A stretch of DNA of 64,000 nt from Agarivorans litoreus (GCF_019649015.1 NZ_BLPI01000001.1:3777001-3841000), one strand, 5' to 3'. Counted from the stretch's first letter, positions 8,027 to 18,598 are shown. Made by a program: numbers and translations. The notes: generated by a model from the sequence alone, not told the origin.

Positions 8027-10732
8027 ATGAGCGATCTTGCAAAAGAGATTACGCCGGTCAATATCGAGGATGAACTGAAGAGTTCGTACCTTGATTATGC
8101 CATGAGCGTTATTGTGGGCCGTGCCTTGCCAGATGTACGTGATGGTTTAAAACCAGTGCATCGTCGGGTGCTTTACGCAATGAATGTTTTGGGGAACGAC
8201 TGGAATAAACCCTACAAAAAATCTGCCCGTGTGGTAGGTGACGTAATTGGTAAATATCACCCCCATGGTGATAGTGCTGTTTACGATACGATTGTTCGCA
8301 TGGCGCAGCCATTTTCGCTGCGTTACATGTTGGTAGACGGTCAAGGTAACTTTGGTTCGGTGGACGGCGATTCTGCGGCGGCCATGCGTTATACCGAAAT
8401 CCGTATGGATAAGTTAGCCCACTCTTTGCTGGCCGACTTAGAAAAAGAAACCGTTGATTTTGTACCTAACTACGATGGTACAGAGCAAATCCCTGAAGTA
8501 CTGCCAACCCGTGTTCCTAACTTGTTGGTTAATGGTTCTTCTGGTATTGCGGTAGGCATGGCGACCAACATTCCACCACACAACTTAACCGAAGTGGTTA
8601 ATGGTTGTTTGGCAATGATTGAAAACCCAGACATCACTATTGATGAGCTGATGGAATTTATTCCAGCGCCAGATTTTCCAACCGCCGGTATCATTAACGG
8701 CCGCGCTGGTGTTATTCAAGCTTACCGCACTGGTCGTGGCAAAGTGTCTATTCGTGCTAAAGCCGAAGTGGTTACCGAGAAAAACGGTAAAGAAACCATT
8801 ATTGTTCACGAAATCCCTTACCAGGTGAACAAAGCTCGTTTAATCGAGAAGATGGCTGAGCTAGTTAAAGATAAAAAGCTAGAAGGTATTTCTGCTCTAC
8901 GCGATGAGTCTGATAAAGACGGTATGCGTATTGTGGTTGAGCTGAAGCGTGACGCAGTGGGCGAAGTGGTACTAAACAACTTGTACTCACAAACGCAAAT
9001 GCAGGTATCTTTTGGTATGAATATGGTGGCCTTGGATAATGGCCAGCCTAAGATATTCAACCTACAAGAAATGATCGAGTGTTTCATTCGCCACCGCCGC
9101 GAAGTGGTTACACGTCGTACCGTATTTGAATTACGCAAAGCGCGCGATCGTGCCCACATCCTTGAAGGCTTAGCCATTGCGCTAGCTAATATTGATGAGA
9201 TTATCGAGCTAATCAAAACCTCACCAACGCCAGCAGAAGCAAAAGCTGCATTAGTGGCTAAAGGTTGGGATTTAGGTGCAGTAGCAGCCATGTTAGAGCG
9301 TGCTGGTGATGACGCCGCGCGTCCAGATTGGTTAGAAGCTGAATTTGGTATTCGTGATGGCCAATACTTCATCACACCAATTCAAGCTCAAGCTATTCTA
9401 GATTTACGTTTACACAAGTTAACCGGTCTAGAACACGAAAAAATTATTGGCGAATATAAAGAACTCCTTGATCTTATCGCTGAGCTACTTTTCATCTTAA
9501 ATAATCCAGAACGTTTGATGGAAGTGATTCGTGACGAACTTGTCGAAGTGCGCGAGCAGTTTGGTGATGAGCGTCGCACCGAGATTTCAGCTAACAGCGC
9601 TGATATTTCTCTAGAAGACTTAATTAACGAAGAAGACGTGGTAGTAACGCTATCTCACGAAGGTTACGTTAAGTACCAACCACTGACTGAGTACGAATCG
9701 CAGCGCCGCGGTGGTAAAGGTAAAGCAGCAACCAAGATGAAGAATGAAGACTTTATCGAGAAACTGTTAGTTGCCAATACCCACGACACTGTACTGTGTT
9801 TCTCAACGGTAGGTAAGGTTTACTGGATGAAGGTTTACCAGTTGCCGCTGGCGAGTCGCCAAGCGCGTGGCAAGCCAATAGTTAACTTGCTTCCGTTAAC
9901 TGAAGATGAACGCATCACCGCTATCTTGCCAGTACGTGAGTACCAAGAAGATAAGTTCATCCTGTTTGCTACGGCTAACGGTACGGTTAAGAAAACGCCG
10001 CTAACTGCGTTTAAACGTCCGCTATCAAGTGGTATTCGAGCTATCAACCTAAATGATGATGACAAGCTAATTGGCGTAGATATTACCAACGGTAATAACG
10101 AAATTATGTTGTTCTCTGATGCGGGTAAAGTGGTTCGCTTTAACGAGAAGCAACGTGATAGTGAAACTGGCGCTGTGAAGTTAGACCCAGAAACGGGCGA
10201 AGAGCTATTGGCATTGCGTCCAATGGGCCGAACTGCTGCTGGTGTTCGGGGTATTTCGCTTGAAGCAGGCCAGAAAGTGGTATCGTTGATTGTACCTACT
10301 GGCGACGGTGATATCCTTACGGCTACAGAAAATGGTTACGGTAAGCGTACCAAGCTTGATGAGTACCCAGCGAAGAGTCGTGCCACTAAGGGTGTTGTTT
10401 CTATCAAGGTGAGTGAGCGTAACGGCCTGGTGGTTGGTGCGGTTCAGGTAACCGAAGCGCAAGAAATGATGCTAATTACCAATGGCGGTACCTTAGTTCG
10501 TACTCGCGTAAACGAAGTGTCTTTGGTGGGGCGTAATACCCAAGGTGTTACCTTAATCCGTACTTCTGAAGATGAAAAAGTGGTTGGTCTTCAGCGTATT
10601 GATGAAATTGAAGACGACGAGTTAGAAGAGCTAGCTGAAGGCGAGCAGACAACTGAAGTGAGTGATGCAACTCCAAGCGAGGATGCACCAAGTGCAGACG
10701 ATGCTGGCGAAGCAGAGCCTGAACAGCAGTAA
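8027..10732 (+). CDS. gyrA: DNA gyrase subunit A
   Basis: A protein of 901 residues that breaks and rejoins DNA in the A2B2 gyrase to introduce negative supercoils. With the start at ATG 8027 ([17 protein letters not shown]) the numbering matches E. coli: catalytic Tyr122 in [11 protein letters not shown], and quinolone-site Ser83 and Asp87 in [10 protein letters not shown], the residues of quinolone-susceptible enzymes. An AAGGA lies 11 bases upstream. The longer TTG start at 8018 would leave only 2 bases. The C-terminal DNA-wrapping domain includes the GyrA box-like QRRGGKGK. The tail is strongly acidic. A terminator follows at 10751. Confidence 0.98.
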   Translation: MSDLAKEITPVNIEDELKSSYLDYAMSVIVGRALPDVRDGLKPVHRRVLYAMNVLGNDWNKPYKKSARVVGDVIGKYHPHGDSAVYDTIVRMAQPFSLRYMLVDGQGNFGSVDGDSAAAMRYTEIRMDKLAHSLLADLEKETVDFVPNYDGTEQIPEVLPTRVPNLLVNGSSGIAVGMATNIPPHNLTEVVNGCLAMIENPDITIDELMEFIPAPDFPTAGIINGRAGVIQAYRTGRGKVSIRAKAEVVTEKNGKETIIVHEIPYQVNKARLIEKMAELVKDKKLEGISALRDESDKDGMRIVVELKRDAVGEVVLNNLYSQTQMQVSFGMNMVALDNGQPKIFNLQEMIECFIRHRREVVTRRTVFELRKARDRAHILEGLAIALANIDEIIELIKTSPTPAEAKAALVAKGWDLGAVAAMLERAGDDAARPDWLEAEFGIRDGQYFITPIQAQAILDLRLHKLTGLEHEKIIGEYKELLDLIAELLFILNNPERLMEVIRDELVEVREQFGDERRTEISANSADISLEDLINEEDVVVTLSHEGYVKYQPLTEYESQRRGGKGKAATKMKNEDFIEKLLVANTHDTVLCFSTVGKVYWMKVYQLPLASRQARGKPIVNLLPLTEDERITAILPVREYQEDKFILFATANGTVKKTPLTAFKRPLSSGIRAINLNDDDKLIGVDITNGNNEIMLFSDAGKVVRFNEKQRDSETGAVKLDPETGEELLALRPMGRTAAGVRGISLEAGQKVVSLIVPTGDGDILTATENGYGKRTKLDEYPAKSRATKGVVSIKVSERNGLVVGAVQVTEAQEMMLITNGGTLVRTRVNEVSLVGRNTQGVTLIRTSEDEKVVGLQRIDEIEDDELEELAEGEQTTEVSDATPSEDAPSADDAGEAEPEQQ

Positions 10733-10750
10733 GCTATAAATATAAAAACA

Positions 10751-10776
10751 ACGGGCGGCTTTTAGCCGCTCGTTTT
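10751..10776 (+). terminator. Intrinsic terminator after gyrA
   Basis: ACGGGCGGCT-TTT-AGCCGCTCGT forms a 10-pair stem (one G-U) followed by TTTTAGTTTT. It lies 18 bases past the gyrA stop and separates gyrA from serC. Confidence 0.85.
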
Positions 10777-10838
10777 AGTTTTAAAAGAATATATGAACCA
10801 CTGAGTGGTCGCACACAACATAGAGTAAGAGATGTAGC

Positions 10839-11927
10839 ATGGACAAAATCTATAACTTTTGTGCTGGTCCTGCGATGTTACCTGAAGCGGTAATGAAGCA
10901 GGCGCAAGCCGAGTTTTGTAACTGGCAAGGACTAGGTGTATCGGTGATGGAAGTTAGTCACCGTGGTAAAGAATACATTGCGATGGCTGCTGAGGCTGAG
11001 CAAGATCTTCGCGATTTGTTAAACATTCCTGATAATTACAAAGTACTGTTTTGCCAAGGCGGCGGGCGTGGTCAGTTTGCAGCTGCTCCCCTTAATCTTT
11101 TAGGTGATAAAAAGTCGATCAGCTTTATTACTACCGGTCAATGGTCTAAAAGCGCGGTTGCAGAGGGCGAAAAGCACGCTCATGCTAGCGTGTTTGATGC
11201 ACTAAGTAGCAATCAACAAGGACAAATTAGCGTTAAACCAAGCGCTGAGTGGCAACTAGATAACGACGCGGCTTATGTTCATTACTGCCCTAATGAAACC
11301 ATTGAAGGCATCGCTATTGATGAGATCCCCGATGTAGGCGATATGGTATTAGTAGGCGATTTCTCTTCAACGATTTTGTCGCAACCTATTGATGTAAGTA
11401 AGTTTGGCTTAATTTACGCAGGTGCGCAAAAGAACATTGGTCCTTCCGGTTTAGCCATTGCTATTGTGCGTGATGACTTACTCGATAAGGCTCACCCATT
11501 AACACCAAACATTTTTAACTACAGCGTATTAGCGGGAAGCGATTCCATGTTTAATACACCGCCTACTTATTCATGGTATTTGGCTGGTTTGGTGTTTAAA
11601 TGGTTAAAGCAGCATGGCGGATTAACTGCTATGGCTGAGAAAAACGCGGCTAAAGCCGAGTTACTTTACTCCTATATTGATAGTAGTGACTTTTATCAGA
11701 ATAACGTTGCTCCTGAAAACCGTTCTAAAATGAATGTACCTTTCCAGTTAGCGAATAGCGAGCTTGATGCTGCCTTTTTAGCCGAGTCTGCGGCGGCTGG
11801 ATTAGTGACTCTGAAAGGCCACCGAATTGTCGGTGGTATGCGAGCTAGCATTTACAATGCAATGCCAATAGAAGGTGTACAAGCCTTGGTAGACTTTATG
11901 GCCGACTTTGCTCTGCGCAATCGCTAA
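10839..11927 (+). CDS. serC: Phosphoserine aminotransferase
   Basis: A 362-residue class V PLP aminotransferase converting 3-phosphohydroxypyruvate to phosphoserine (serine pathway) and acting in pyridoxal phosphate synthesis. The opening [15 protein letters not shown] is diagnostic, and the PLP lysine lies in [16 protein letters not shown]. It heads a serC-hisC-aroA run, with hisC starting 9 bases after its stop. The promoter must lie in the roughly 60 bases after the gyrA terminator, where I see no clear -35/-10 pair. Confidence 0.96.
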   Translation: MDKIYNFCAGPAMLPEAVMKQAQAEFCNWQGLGVSVMEVSHRGKEYIAMAAEAEQDLRDLLNIPDNYKVLFCQGGGRGQFAAAPLNLLGDKKSISFITTGQWSKSAVAEGEKHAHASVFDALSSNQQGQISVKPSAEWQLDNDAAYVHYCPNETIEGIAIDEIPDVGDMVLVGDFSSTILSQPIDVSKFGLIYAGAQKNIGPSGLAIAIVRDDLLDKAHPLTPNIFNYSVLAGSDSMFNTPPTYSWYLAGLVFKWLKQHGGLTAMAEKNAAKAELLYSYIDSSDFYQNNVAPENRSKMNVPFQLANSELDAAFLAESAAAGLVTLKGHRIVGGMRASIYNAMPIEGVQALVDFMADFALRNR

Positions 11928-11936
11928 GGAATTCCC

Positions 11937-13046
11937 ATGACCTGTGATTTTCATGCTTTAGCCAATCAAGGCATACAAGGTTTACAGCCTTATCAGGCGG
12001 GTAAACCAACTGACGAGCTAGAACGCGAGTTAGGCATTAGTAACATTGTTAAGCTTGCCTCTAACGAGAACCCTTTGGGCATGAGTCCACAGGCCTTGGC
12101 CGCGATTGAACAAGCGACTAGGGAACTCACTCGTTACCCAGATTCAAATGGCTTTTATTTAAAGCAAGCGCTGGCGGATAAATACGGTTTGGCTGCTGAG
12201 CAATTTACCTTGGGTAATGGCTCAAATGATGTATTGGATTTAGTTGCTAGAGTATTTGTTAGCAGCGAGCACGAAGTGGTGTTCTCTCAACATGCTTTTG
12301 TTGTTTATCCTATAGTGACGCAAGCAATCGGTGCTAAAGCGGTGGTTGTTCCTGCTAAAGATTGGGGGCATGATTTAGATGCTATGGCTGAAGCGATTAC
12401 TGATAAAACTCGTATGGTTTTCATCGCTAACCCGAATAATCCAACAGGTACTTTTCTTAGCAGTGATGTGCTCTACGGCTTTATGCAAAAGGTGCCAGAA
12501 AATGTAGTGGTGGTTTTAGACGAGGCTTATTACGAGTACTTGCCTGACCATGAGCAAGCTCCATCAACAAGCTGGTTAGCACAGTTTAGTAACCTAGTGG
12601 TTACACGCACTTTTTCTAAGGCTTATGGTTTAGCAGGCTTGCGAGTTGGTTACGCGATTTCTAGCCCAGAGATTGCAGATCTACTTAACCGTTTGCGCCA
12701 ACCTTTTAATGTTAATAGCCTTAGTTTAGTAGCGGCAGCAGCGGCATTAAATGATCAGCAATACTTACAGCAAAGTGTGGTTTTAAATCAACAAGGTTTA
12801 GCCCAGTTAGAAGCCTTTTTTAGCGAAAATAGTATTAGTTATATCCCATCTAAAGGTAACTTTATTAGCTTCTTAGCACCAAGTGGTGATGCTCAAGCTC
12901 TATATCAACAGTTGTTGCATAAAGGGGTAATTGTAAGACCGGTCGGGCCTTATCAAATGCCAGGTTATTTACGGGTAAGCATTGGTACTGAACAAGAAAA
13001 CCAAACCTTTATTAACGCATTAAGCCAGCTAATTGGCACAAATTAA
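11937..13046 (+). CDS. hisC: Histidinol-phosphate aminotransferase
   Basis: A 369-residue class I/II PLP aminotransferase. The start region holds KLASNENPLGMSP, and the PLP lysine lies in TFSKAYGLAGLRVGYAI. It is placed between serC and aroA rather than in a his operon, as for Pseudomonas hisC2. It may therefore serve aromatic amino acid transamination as well as histidine synthesis, which is inferred from context. The ribosome site TAAGGAA overlaps the serC stop. Confidence 0.92.
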   Translation: MTCDFHALANQGIQGLQPYQAGKPTDELERELGISNIVKLASNENPLGMSPQALAAIEQATRELTRYPDSNGFYLKQALADKYGLAAEQFTLGNGSNDVLDLVARVFVSSEHEVVFSQHAFVVYPIVTQAIGAKAVVVPAKDWGHDLDAMAEAITDKTRMVFIANPNNPTGTFLSSDVLYGFMQKVPENVVVVLDEAYYEYLPDHEQAPSTSWLAQFSNLVVTRTFSKAYGLAGLRVGYAISSPEIADLLNRLRQPFNVNSLSLVAAAAALNDQQYLQQSVVLNQQGLAQLEAFFSENSISYIPSKGNFISFLAPSGDAQALYQQLLHKGVIVRPVGPYQMPGYLRVSIGTEQENQTFINALSQLIGTN

Positions 13047-13062
13047 TTAGAGATTTCGATAC

Positions 13063-14343
13063 ATGGAACAATTAACTTTACAGCCTATTTCTCGCATTAA
13101 TGGTGAAGTAAACCTACCGGGCTCAAAAAGCGTATCTAACCGGGCATTACTACTAGCGGCTTTAGCCAACGGTGAAACAATATTAAGTAACTTGCTGGAT
13201 AGCGACGATATTCGTCACATGCTAAATGCACTTAAAAAGCTAGGAGTAAGCTACCAACTTTCTGACGATCGTAGTCGTTGTAGCGTTACAGGTTTAGGGC
13301 GTGCGTTTAATGTGACTCAAGCTGAGGAGTTATTCTTAGGTAATGCTGGAACGGCAATGCGTCCATTATGCGCTGCGCTATGTTTAAGCCAAGGAGAGTT
13401 TACCTTAACCGGTGAACCGCGTATGGAAGAGCGCCCAATAGGCGCCTTAGTTGATGCCTTGCGCCAAGTGGGAGCCGATGTTACTTATTTAAAGAATGAA
13501 AACTACCCACCTTTAAAGATTAAAGGCACTGGCTTAGCGGGTGGCAAAGTGGATATCGATGGATCGGTGTCCAGTCAGTTTCTTACAGCGTTTTTAATGG
13601 CTGCGCCTTACGCCGAACAAGATACCGAAATTAATATTGTTGGTGAGCTAGTATCAAAACCTTATATCGATATCACCCTTAAAATGATGGCGGCTTTTGG
13701 TATTGAGGTTGAAAATGACAACTACCAACGCTTTATCGTTAAAGGCCAGCAAACCTATCAAGGTGCTGGTGAGTTTTTGGTTGAAGGCGACGCATCTTCC
13801 GCGTCATATTTTTTGGCAGCTGGCGCGATTAAAGGCGGCGAAGTTAAGGTTACCGGTGTAGGTAAAAAGTCTATGCAGGGTGATGTTTTGTTCGCTGACG
13901 TGTTGGCAGCGATGGGGGCAGATATAGAGTGGGGCGATGATTACATTATTGCTCGCAGTGGTGAGTTAAGTGCAGTAGATATGGATATGAACCATATTCC
14001 TGACGCAGCGATGACGATTGCTACCACGGCGTTGTTTGCGAAAGGCACTACTGCTATTCGTAATGTGTATAATTGGCGAGTAAAAGAAACTGACCGACTA
14101 GCAGCAATGGCAACCGAGCTTAAAAAAGTGGGAGCCATTGTAAACGAAGGACATGATTTTATTGAAGTTACCCCACCTGAAAATTTGAACCACGCAGAGA
14201 TCGATACTTACGACGATCATCGCATGGCAATGTGTTTTTCTTTGGTCGCCTTGAGCGATACACCAGTGACAATTAACGATCCAAAGTGTACATCTAAAAC
14301 ATTTCCTGATTATTTTGAGCGCTTGAAGCAACTTAGCGAATAA
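13063..14343 (+). CDS. aroA: 3-phosphoshikimate 1-carboxyvinyltransferase (EPSP synthase)
   Basis: A 426-residue enzyme joining shikimate 3-phosphate and PEP, the sixth step of the shikimate pathway. Class I motifs are visible: [29 protein letters not shown] and [14 protein letters not shown]. It begins 16 bases after hisC and is closed by a terminator at 14381. In many relatives cmk and rpsA follow aroA, but here the chain stops and a c-di-GMP-related gene follows. Confidence 0.96.
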   Translation: MEQLTLQPISRINGEVNLPGSKSVSNRALLLAALANGETILSNLLDSDDIRHMLNALKKLGVSYQLSDDRSRCSVTGLGRAFNVTQAEELFLGNAGTAMRPLCAALCLSQGEFTLTGEPRMEERPIGALVDALRQVGADVTYLKNENYPPLKIKGTGLAGGKVDIDGSVSSQFLTAFLMAAPYAEQDTEINIVGELVSKPYIDITLKMMAAFGIEVENDNYQRFIVKGQQTYQGAGEFLVEGDASSASYFLAAGAIKGGEVKVTGVGKKSMQGDVLFADVLAAMGADIEWGDDYIIARSGELSAVDMDMNHIPDAAMTIATTALFAKGTTAIRNVYNWRVKETDRLAAMATELKKVGAIVNEGHDFIEVTPPENLNHAEIDTYDDHRMAMCFSLVALSDTPVTINDPKCTSKTFPDYFERLKQLSE

Positions 14344-14380
14344 AACGGTTGAAATGTGTTGATAACTTAGTTAGTCTTAA

Positions 14381-14407
14381 AAGAGTCACTTTTGTGACTC
14401 TTTTTTT
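14381..14407 (+). terminator. Intrinsic terminator after aroA
   Basis: AAGAGTCAC-TTTT-GTGACTCTT is a 9-pair perfect stem followed by a run of Ts ending at 14407. It ends the serC-hisC-aroA unit. It also lies inside the longest frame of the next gene (open from 14349), which argues that the next gene starts further downstream. Confidence 0.9.
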
Positions 14408-14501
14408 AGGTTCGTACTTTGGCTCAAGCAATATGTTTGAGTTTATTAATATAAAGGCACTAAGCCATAGCATAAAGTACGGCAGAAACGGTAACTGGAC
14501 T

Positions 14502-15728
14502 ATGAATGTTTATACTGCGCGGCAGGCGATCCTAGATCGTCGACAGCGAGTAGTAGCCTACGAGCTACTTTTTCGGGATGGGCCTGAAAATGTCTTTCCT
14601 GACGTTGATCCACATGAAGCAACCTCAAAGTTGATTATCCGTACTCAGCTTAACGAAGGTTTGAGCGCTATTACTCAGGGTAAACCCGCATTAATTAACT
14701 TCTCTGAAGAAAGTCTTTATTCCGAAATGATTAAATTGCTGCCTAGTAAGCAGGTAGTGATAGAAATTTTAGAAGACATGAAACCGAGTGAAAAGCTATA
14801 TAAGCGCTGCCAATCGTTGTTTCACCGAGGCTATCGCTTGGCATTTGATGATTTTGTGTATCGACCAGAATGGGAGCCGTACTTAAAGTTTGTTCGGCTG
14901 ATTAAAGTGGATATACAGCGAACGCCATTTGATCAACTTGAACCACTATTTAGAGCCATAAAGTCGCGCAAAAACATCAAATTATTGGCTGAAAAAGTTG
15001 AAACGCAAACAGAGTACCAGCAAGCCAAAGAAATGGGTTTTAATTTCTTTCAAGGTTACTATTTTTGCCAGCCCGAAATGCAGGTGGCGAAGGACATTGA
15101 TGCTAGCTATGTGATGATCTCTAGATTGTTTTATGCCGCCACCCGAGAAGACGTAAACATTAATGAAGTTGTACGTTATTTTGAGCGTGACACCGCTTTA
15201 AGTTATAAGTTGCTGCGCTTTGTTAACTCAGGAAGTCTCCCCATTGTAGAAGACATTGCCTCCATTAAGCAGGCAGTGGTTTATATCGGTAATGCCCAAT
15301 TACGCAAATTGGTAGCTTTGTTAGCCAATGCCATGACATTAAGCCATAAGCCGCGAGAATTAGTAAGGTTATCGGTTCATCGGGCTAGATTTTGTGAATT
15401 GGTGGCCATGCGTAAATCACCAAGTATGCAAGAAACGGCTTTCTTATGTGGTTTGTTTTCCTTACTTGATGCCATTCTAGATAAGCCTTTATATGACGTT
15501 TTATACAGCTTACCTTTAGACCAAGATATTCGTGACGCCTTGTGTTCAGAGCAACCCTCAATGCTGCGAGCTATGTTACTGACCATTAAATCCTATGAAG
15601 AGGGGCACTGGTATAAAACAGAACGTTTGGCAGCACAATTACGGATGGACTACACCCAAGTAGAGCAGTTAAATCTGCAAGCATTGCTTTGGAGTGAACA
15701 ATATCAGTCGTTGATTGGGCAAAATTGA
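14502..15728 (+). CDS. EAL-HDOD signalling protein (YuxH-type)
   Basis: About 408 residues, with an N-terminal EAL-like domain (about 1-195) and a C-terminal HDOD domain (about 200-400). The family usually begins MNVYTARQxILDRxxxVVAYELLFRDG, as seen from ATG 14502. The longer frame from 14349 would read through the aroA terminator. The EAL part keeps YELLFRDG, AFDDFVYRPEW and the EKVETQTEY segment but departs from the catalytic consensus, so c-di-GMP hydrolysis is doubtful and it may only bind or sense. HDOD proteins in Xanthomonas and Vibrio affect motility and virulence. It lies just before the GGDEF-EAL gene and the flagellar block. Confidence 0.82.
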   Translation: MNVYTARQAILDRRQRVVAYELLFRDGPENVFPDVDPHEATSKLIIRTQLNEGLSAITQGKPALINFSEESLYSEMIKLLPSKQVVIEILEDMKPSEKLYKRCQSLFHRGYRLAFDDFVYRPEWEPYLKFVRLIKVDIQRTPFDQLEPLFRAIKSRKNIKLLAEKVETQTEYQQAKEMGFNFFQGYYFCQPEMQVAKDIDASYVMISRLFYAATREDVNINEVVRYFERDTALSYKLLRFVNSGSLPIVEDIASIKQAVVYIGNAQLRKLVALLANAMTLSHKPRELVRLSVHRARFCELVAMRKSPSMQETAFLCGLFSLLDAILDKPLYDVLYSLPLDQDIRDALCSEQPSMLRAMLLTIKSYEEGHWYKTERLAAQLRMDYTQVEQLNLQALLWSEQYQSLIGQN

Positions 15729-15867
15729 GCCAGCTCAATATAGGGTTTTGTCTACTTTAATTAAAATTGTGACTTAACAGCTTAATAAACTATGTTTTCG
15801 TGAATTAACTTGCACTCAGGTCAACTATTTTTATGAGGTTTTTGGTATGCTGTTGCGACTAAGAGTT

Positions 15868-15883
15868 TGGCGCAAAGAATGCC
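15868..15883 (+). promoter_or_regulatory. Possible sigma-54 promoter of the sensor-GGDEF-EAL gene
   Basis: TGGCGCAAAGAATGCC keeps the invariant GG and GC of the -24/-12 element with the correct 12-base offset (15869 and 15881). It departs from TGGCACG-N4-TTGCW at four less critical bases. The predicted start is near 15894, followed by a GGAG ribosome site at 15901 and the TTG start at 15914. Confidence 0.5.
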
Positions 15884-15913
15884 AAGCCAACGCGGTTTTA
15901 GGAGCTAAGTAGT

Positions 15914-18163
15914 TTGCGGTTGTGCCTCGTTAAATTCTTAACGTTGCTAGTGGTAGGTTGTTGTTGGTCGTTGGGCGTAAACGCCTATATTGTCAATGCG
16001 AGTGAATATCAATGGCTCGAAGATAATCCAGAAATCAGGGTTGCTGTTGTGGCAGACCGCTTGCCTCTGGAGACTGTCGATCAGGCTGGCACCCCGCAAG
16101 GTTATGCAGTTGAAGCGCTAAATCAACTGGCATTTCAAACCCGTTTAAAGCTTAAATATACAGCTTACCCTACTATTTCTGATGCAATTCTAGCCTTACA
16201 GCATGGCCATGTAGACATGCTCAGTAGTGCTAGTTCACATAGACGCTTAAACCCTTTTGTTCATTACTCCCTAACCACGTGGGTTCAGCCACTGGCGCTA
16301 TTTCATCCTTTAGAGCAGGCGCGCATTTCAAGCATGCAACAGTTGACTGGACAACATGTAGCTACTGTGGCCGGAAGTAGTGCGCATGAAGTCTTGCTCA
16401 GTCAATACCCAGACGTAAAAATCATTGTGTATGCTACTTTGATTGATGCTATGCAATCGGTTGTACAACAGCAAAGTGTGGCGTTACTTGCGGGTAGTGA
16501 TGAAGTTGCCGCCAATTTACGCGCTTATCCGCAATGGCGTTTACAGCAAGCTTTTCAACTTGAGCACGGCATGATGCATCGGTTCGCCATTCGGGAAGAT
16601 TGGCAGCCCCTGGTTGATTTAATGAATCGCGGAATTTTGTCATTTGAAACCAATTATAATGAGCAAACCTATCGGCGTTGGCAGGCTTACTCTGCCCGTA
16701 ATGAACACCTGGGACAGCTTTCTTATTGGTGGTTTTTAGGCTTATCGCTTTTCTTCGCTTGCGGGGCTTTGCTCATTGTATTGGTTCGTCGGCATCTTAA
16801 AAAAGCCAATAACAAAACAACGCAATTGCGTGAGCAATTAGATTATTGGAAAAACCATGATGAAGTTACCAGCTTACCTAATCGCCGACACATCACCCGC
16901 TTACTGACTAACTGGTTAGATGATGCTACGCCGTTATCGGTATTGATGTTTGATTTTCCAAGACAAAACGAAGTATTCGAAAACTTTGGTCAGCGTTTAG
17001 GTGAAGTCACTAAAGAAGCCTACGCTAAACGGGTACAAAAAAGCCTCCGTAAGCATTACCCCGAAGCACAATTAGCCTATTGGTATCACCATTATTTTGT
17101 TGTGGTTGTACCCAACGTAAATAAAGATAAAGACGTTATCGAAATTGCGAAGCAAATTGTGCAAAGCTGTCGTGGTTGGTTGCGTTTAGAGCAGTTGCAA
17201 CTATTAACTCGGTGTCATGTGGGCTACTGTAGTTACCACCCAAGGCGTGAAGCCTTACATAGCGATACGCTATTGGCTAATACCTTTACCGCGCTAAATC
17301 ACGCAGTTAAAACGGGGGTTAGCATTTGCCGCTATCGACCTGATTTGAGCCAAGCTGGCTTAGTCAAGCTCACCTTAGAATCTAAGTTGCGTCGCGCAAT
17401 AGGTAATAACGAGTTGGATTTGTTCTTTCAGCCGCAATACTGCTTAAAAACCAATAAAGTTATTGGTGCTGAGGTTTTATTGCGCTGGTTTACTGCCGAC
17501 GGAGCTATCTCGCCAGATGAGTTTGTACCGGTTGCCGAAGAAACAGGCTTGGTATTGCAGTTAGACAAGTGGGTATTTCAAAATGCCATGCGGTTTATGG
17601 CGCGTTTCTCTAGCCAACTACCCGAAGGCTTTAAGTTATCGGTGAACTTTTCTGCTGCCACTGTATCACTGGGTCATGCAGAGAAAATTGCGATCAACTA
17701 TGCCAAGCAGTGGCAGGTTAATCCACAGCGTATTTGCATTGAGATCACCGAATCGGCAATGATGGAACAACCCACAGAAGCAAAAGCGAGTATTCAGCGG
17801 ATGCGAGATGCAGGCTTTGGTATTGCCATTGATGACTTTGGTACCGGTTACTCATCAATGGCGTATTTGAAGCACTTACCGGTAACGGTGCTAAAAATTG
17901 ATCGAGCCTTTGTAAACGGCTTAGAAGATAATCTTTCTGACCAACATATTGTTAAAGCGATGGTGATGATTGCTCGCAGTATGAAGTATCAAGTTTTGAT
18001 CGAAGGTATCGAAACTCAGTTACAGGCTAACCTAGCTTCGGTATTAGGTTGTGAGCAAGCACAAGGCTATTTCTTTGCGAGGCCGCAGCCAGAAGCAGAC
18101 TTTGTGAAGAACTATCTGCCTAAAACACCTACAAAAGAGAACCTTCGATTAGTTGTGAATTAA
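15914..18163 (+). CDS. Periplasmic-sensor GGDEF-EAL protein, probable c-di-GMP phosphodiesterase
   Basis: A 749-residue membrane protein. A signal peptide (1 to about 25) is followed by a solute-binding-protein family 3 sensor in the periplasm (about 30-255), one membrane segment (about 272-292, YWWFLGLSLFFACGALLIVL), a GGDEF-like domain (about 315-475) and an EAL domain (about 490-735). The GGDEF motif is replaced by YWYHHYF, so cyclase activity is unlikely. The EAL domain has EVL for EAL and keeps NFSAA, EITESA, DDFGTGYSS and KIDRAFV, so phosphodiesterase activity is plausible. The TTG start is supported by GGAG 9 bases upstream. It directly precedes fliE and probably tunes motility. Confidence 0.85.
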   Translation: MRLCLVKFLTLLVVGCCWSLGVNAYIVNASEYQWLEDNPEIRVAVVADRLPLETVDQAGTPQGYAVEALNQLAFQTRLKLKYTAYPTISDAILALQHGHVDMLSSASSHRRLNPFVHYSLTTWVQPLALFHPLEQARISSMQQLTGQHVATVAGSSAHEVLLSQYPDVKIIVYATLIDAMQSVVQQQSVALLAGSDEVAANLRAYPQWRLQQAFQLEHGMMHRFAIREDWQPLVDLMNRGILSFETNYNEQTYRRWQAYSARNEHLGQLSYWWFLGLSLFFACGALLIVLVRRHLKKANNKTTQLREQLDYWKNHDEVTSLPNRRHITRLLTNWLDDATPLSVLMFDFPRQNEVFENFGQRLGEVTKEAYAKRVQKSLRKHYPEAQLAYWYHHYFVVVVPNVNKDKDVIEIAKQIVQSCRGWLRLEQLQLLTRCHVGYCSYHPRREALHSDTLLANTFTALNHAVKTGVSICRYRPDLSQAGLVKLTLESKLRRAIGNNELDLFFQPQYCLKTNKVIGAEVLLRWFTADGAISPDEFVPVAEETGLVLQLDKWVFQNAMRFMARFSSQLPEGFKLSVNFSAATVSLGHAEKIAINYAKQWQVNPQRICIEITESAMMEQPTEAKASIQRMRDAGFGIAIDDFGTGYSSMAYLKHLPVTVLKIDRAFVNGLEDNLSDQHIVKAMVMIARSMKYQVLIEGIETQLQANLASVLGCEQAQGYFFARPQPEADFVKNYLPKTPTKENLRLVVN

Positions 18164-18166
18164 TCT

Positions 18167-18182
18167 TGGCGCGGCTTTTGCT
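18167..18182 (+). promoter_or_regulatory. Sigma-54 promoter of fliE operon
   Basis: TGGCGCGGCTTTTGCT differs from TGGCACG-N4-TTGCW at a single base. GG (18168) and GC (18180) have the exact 12-base offset. The predicted start is near 18193, 43 bases before fliE. The element begins 4 bases past the stop of the GGDEF-EAL gene. FlrC/FleR-type activators drive fliE from sigma-54 in Vibrio and Pseudomonas. Confidence 0.85.
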
Positions 18183-18235
18183 TTTCCCTGTATATCTTAA
18201 GAGTAATGCCATTTATCTGGCGGTAGAGGGAAATC

Positions 18236-18580
18236 ATGAGAGTAGATTCGGCAAACCTATTTAGCGAACTGCAATCAATGGCTGGTGAAATGAAAACAGG
18301 CGGCATCGCCAACGACATTGCTATGCCAAGCAGCCAGTTAACGACCTCTTCGGTAAACAGCGATTTTGGCAACCTGCTAAAAGACGCAATAAATAATGTG
18401 AATGGCTTGCAATCTAATGCCAATGACTTGCGAACTCGCTTTGATTTGGGCGACCGTAGCGTGGGTATTGGTGATGTAATGATTGCCGCGCAAAAATCTA
18501 GCATCGCCTTTGATGCAACGGTTCAAGTAAGAAATAAGCTAGTTGATGCTTATAAAGAAATTATGTCCATGCCAGTTTAA
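18236..18580 (+). CDS. fliE: Flagellar hook-basal body protein FliE
   Basis: A 114-residue protein joining the MS ring to the rod and helping assemble the export gate. The conserved C-terminal part reads VGIGDVMIAAQKSSIAFDATVQVRNKLVDAYKEIMSMPV when split across the domain. The N-terminal half is variable, as usual for the family. It is the first gene of fliEFGHIJ, under the sigma-54 element at 18167. A GGTAGAGGGAA ribosome site precedes the ATG. Confidence 0.95.
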   Translation: MRVDSANLFSELQSMAGEMKTGGIANDIAMPSSQLTTSSVNSDFGNLLKDAINNVNGLQSNANDLRTRFDLGDRSVGIGDVMIAAQKSSIAFDATVQVRNKLVDAYKEIMSMPV

Positions 18581-18598
18581 TACGGCTAGGAGAATATT

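Noticed and set aside
8818-9375. 185-codon open frame antisense to gyrA
   Set aside because: It lies wholly within gyrA, is Ser/Arg-rich as antisense shadows are, and has no ribosome site or family resemblance.
14349-14501. N-terminal extension of the EAL-HDOD protein
   Set aside because: The segment contains the aroA terminator and lacks family similarity. The protein begins normally at 14502.
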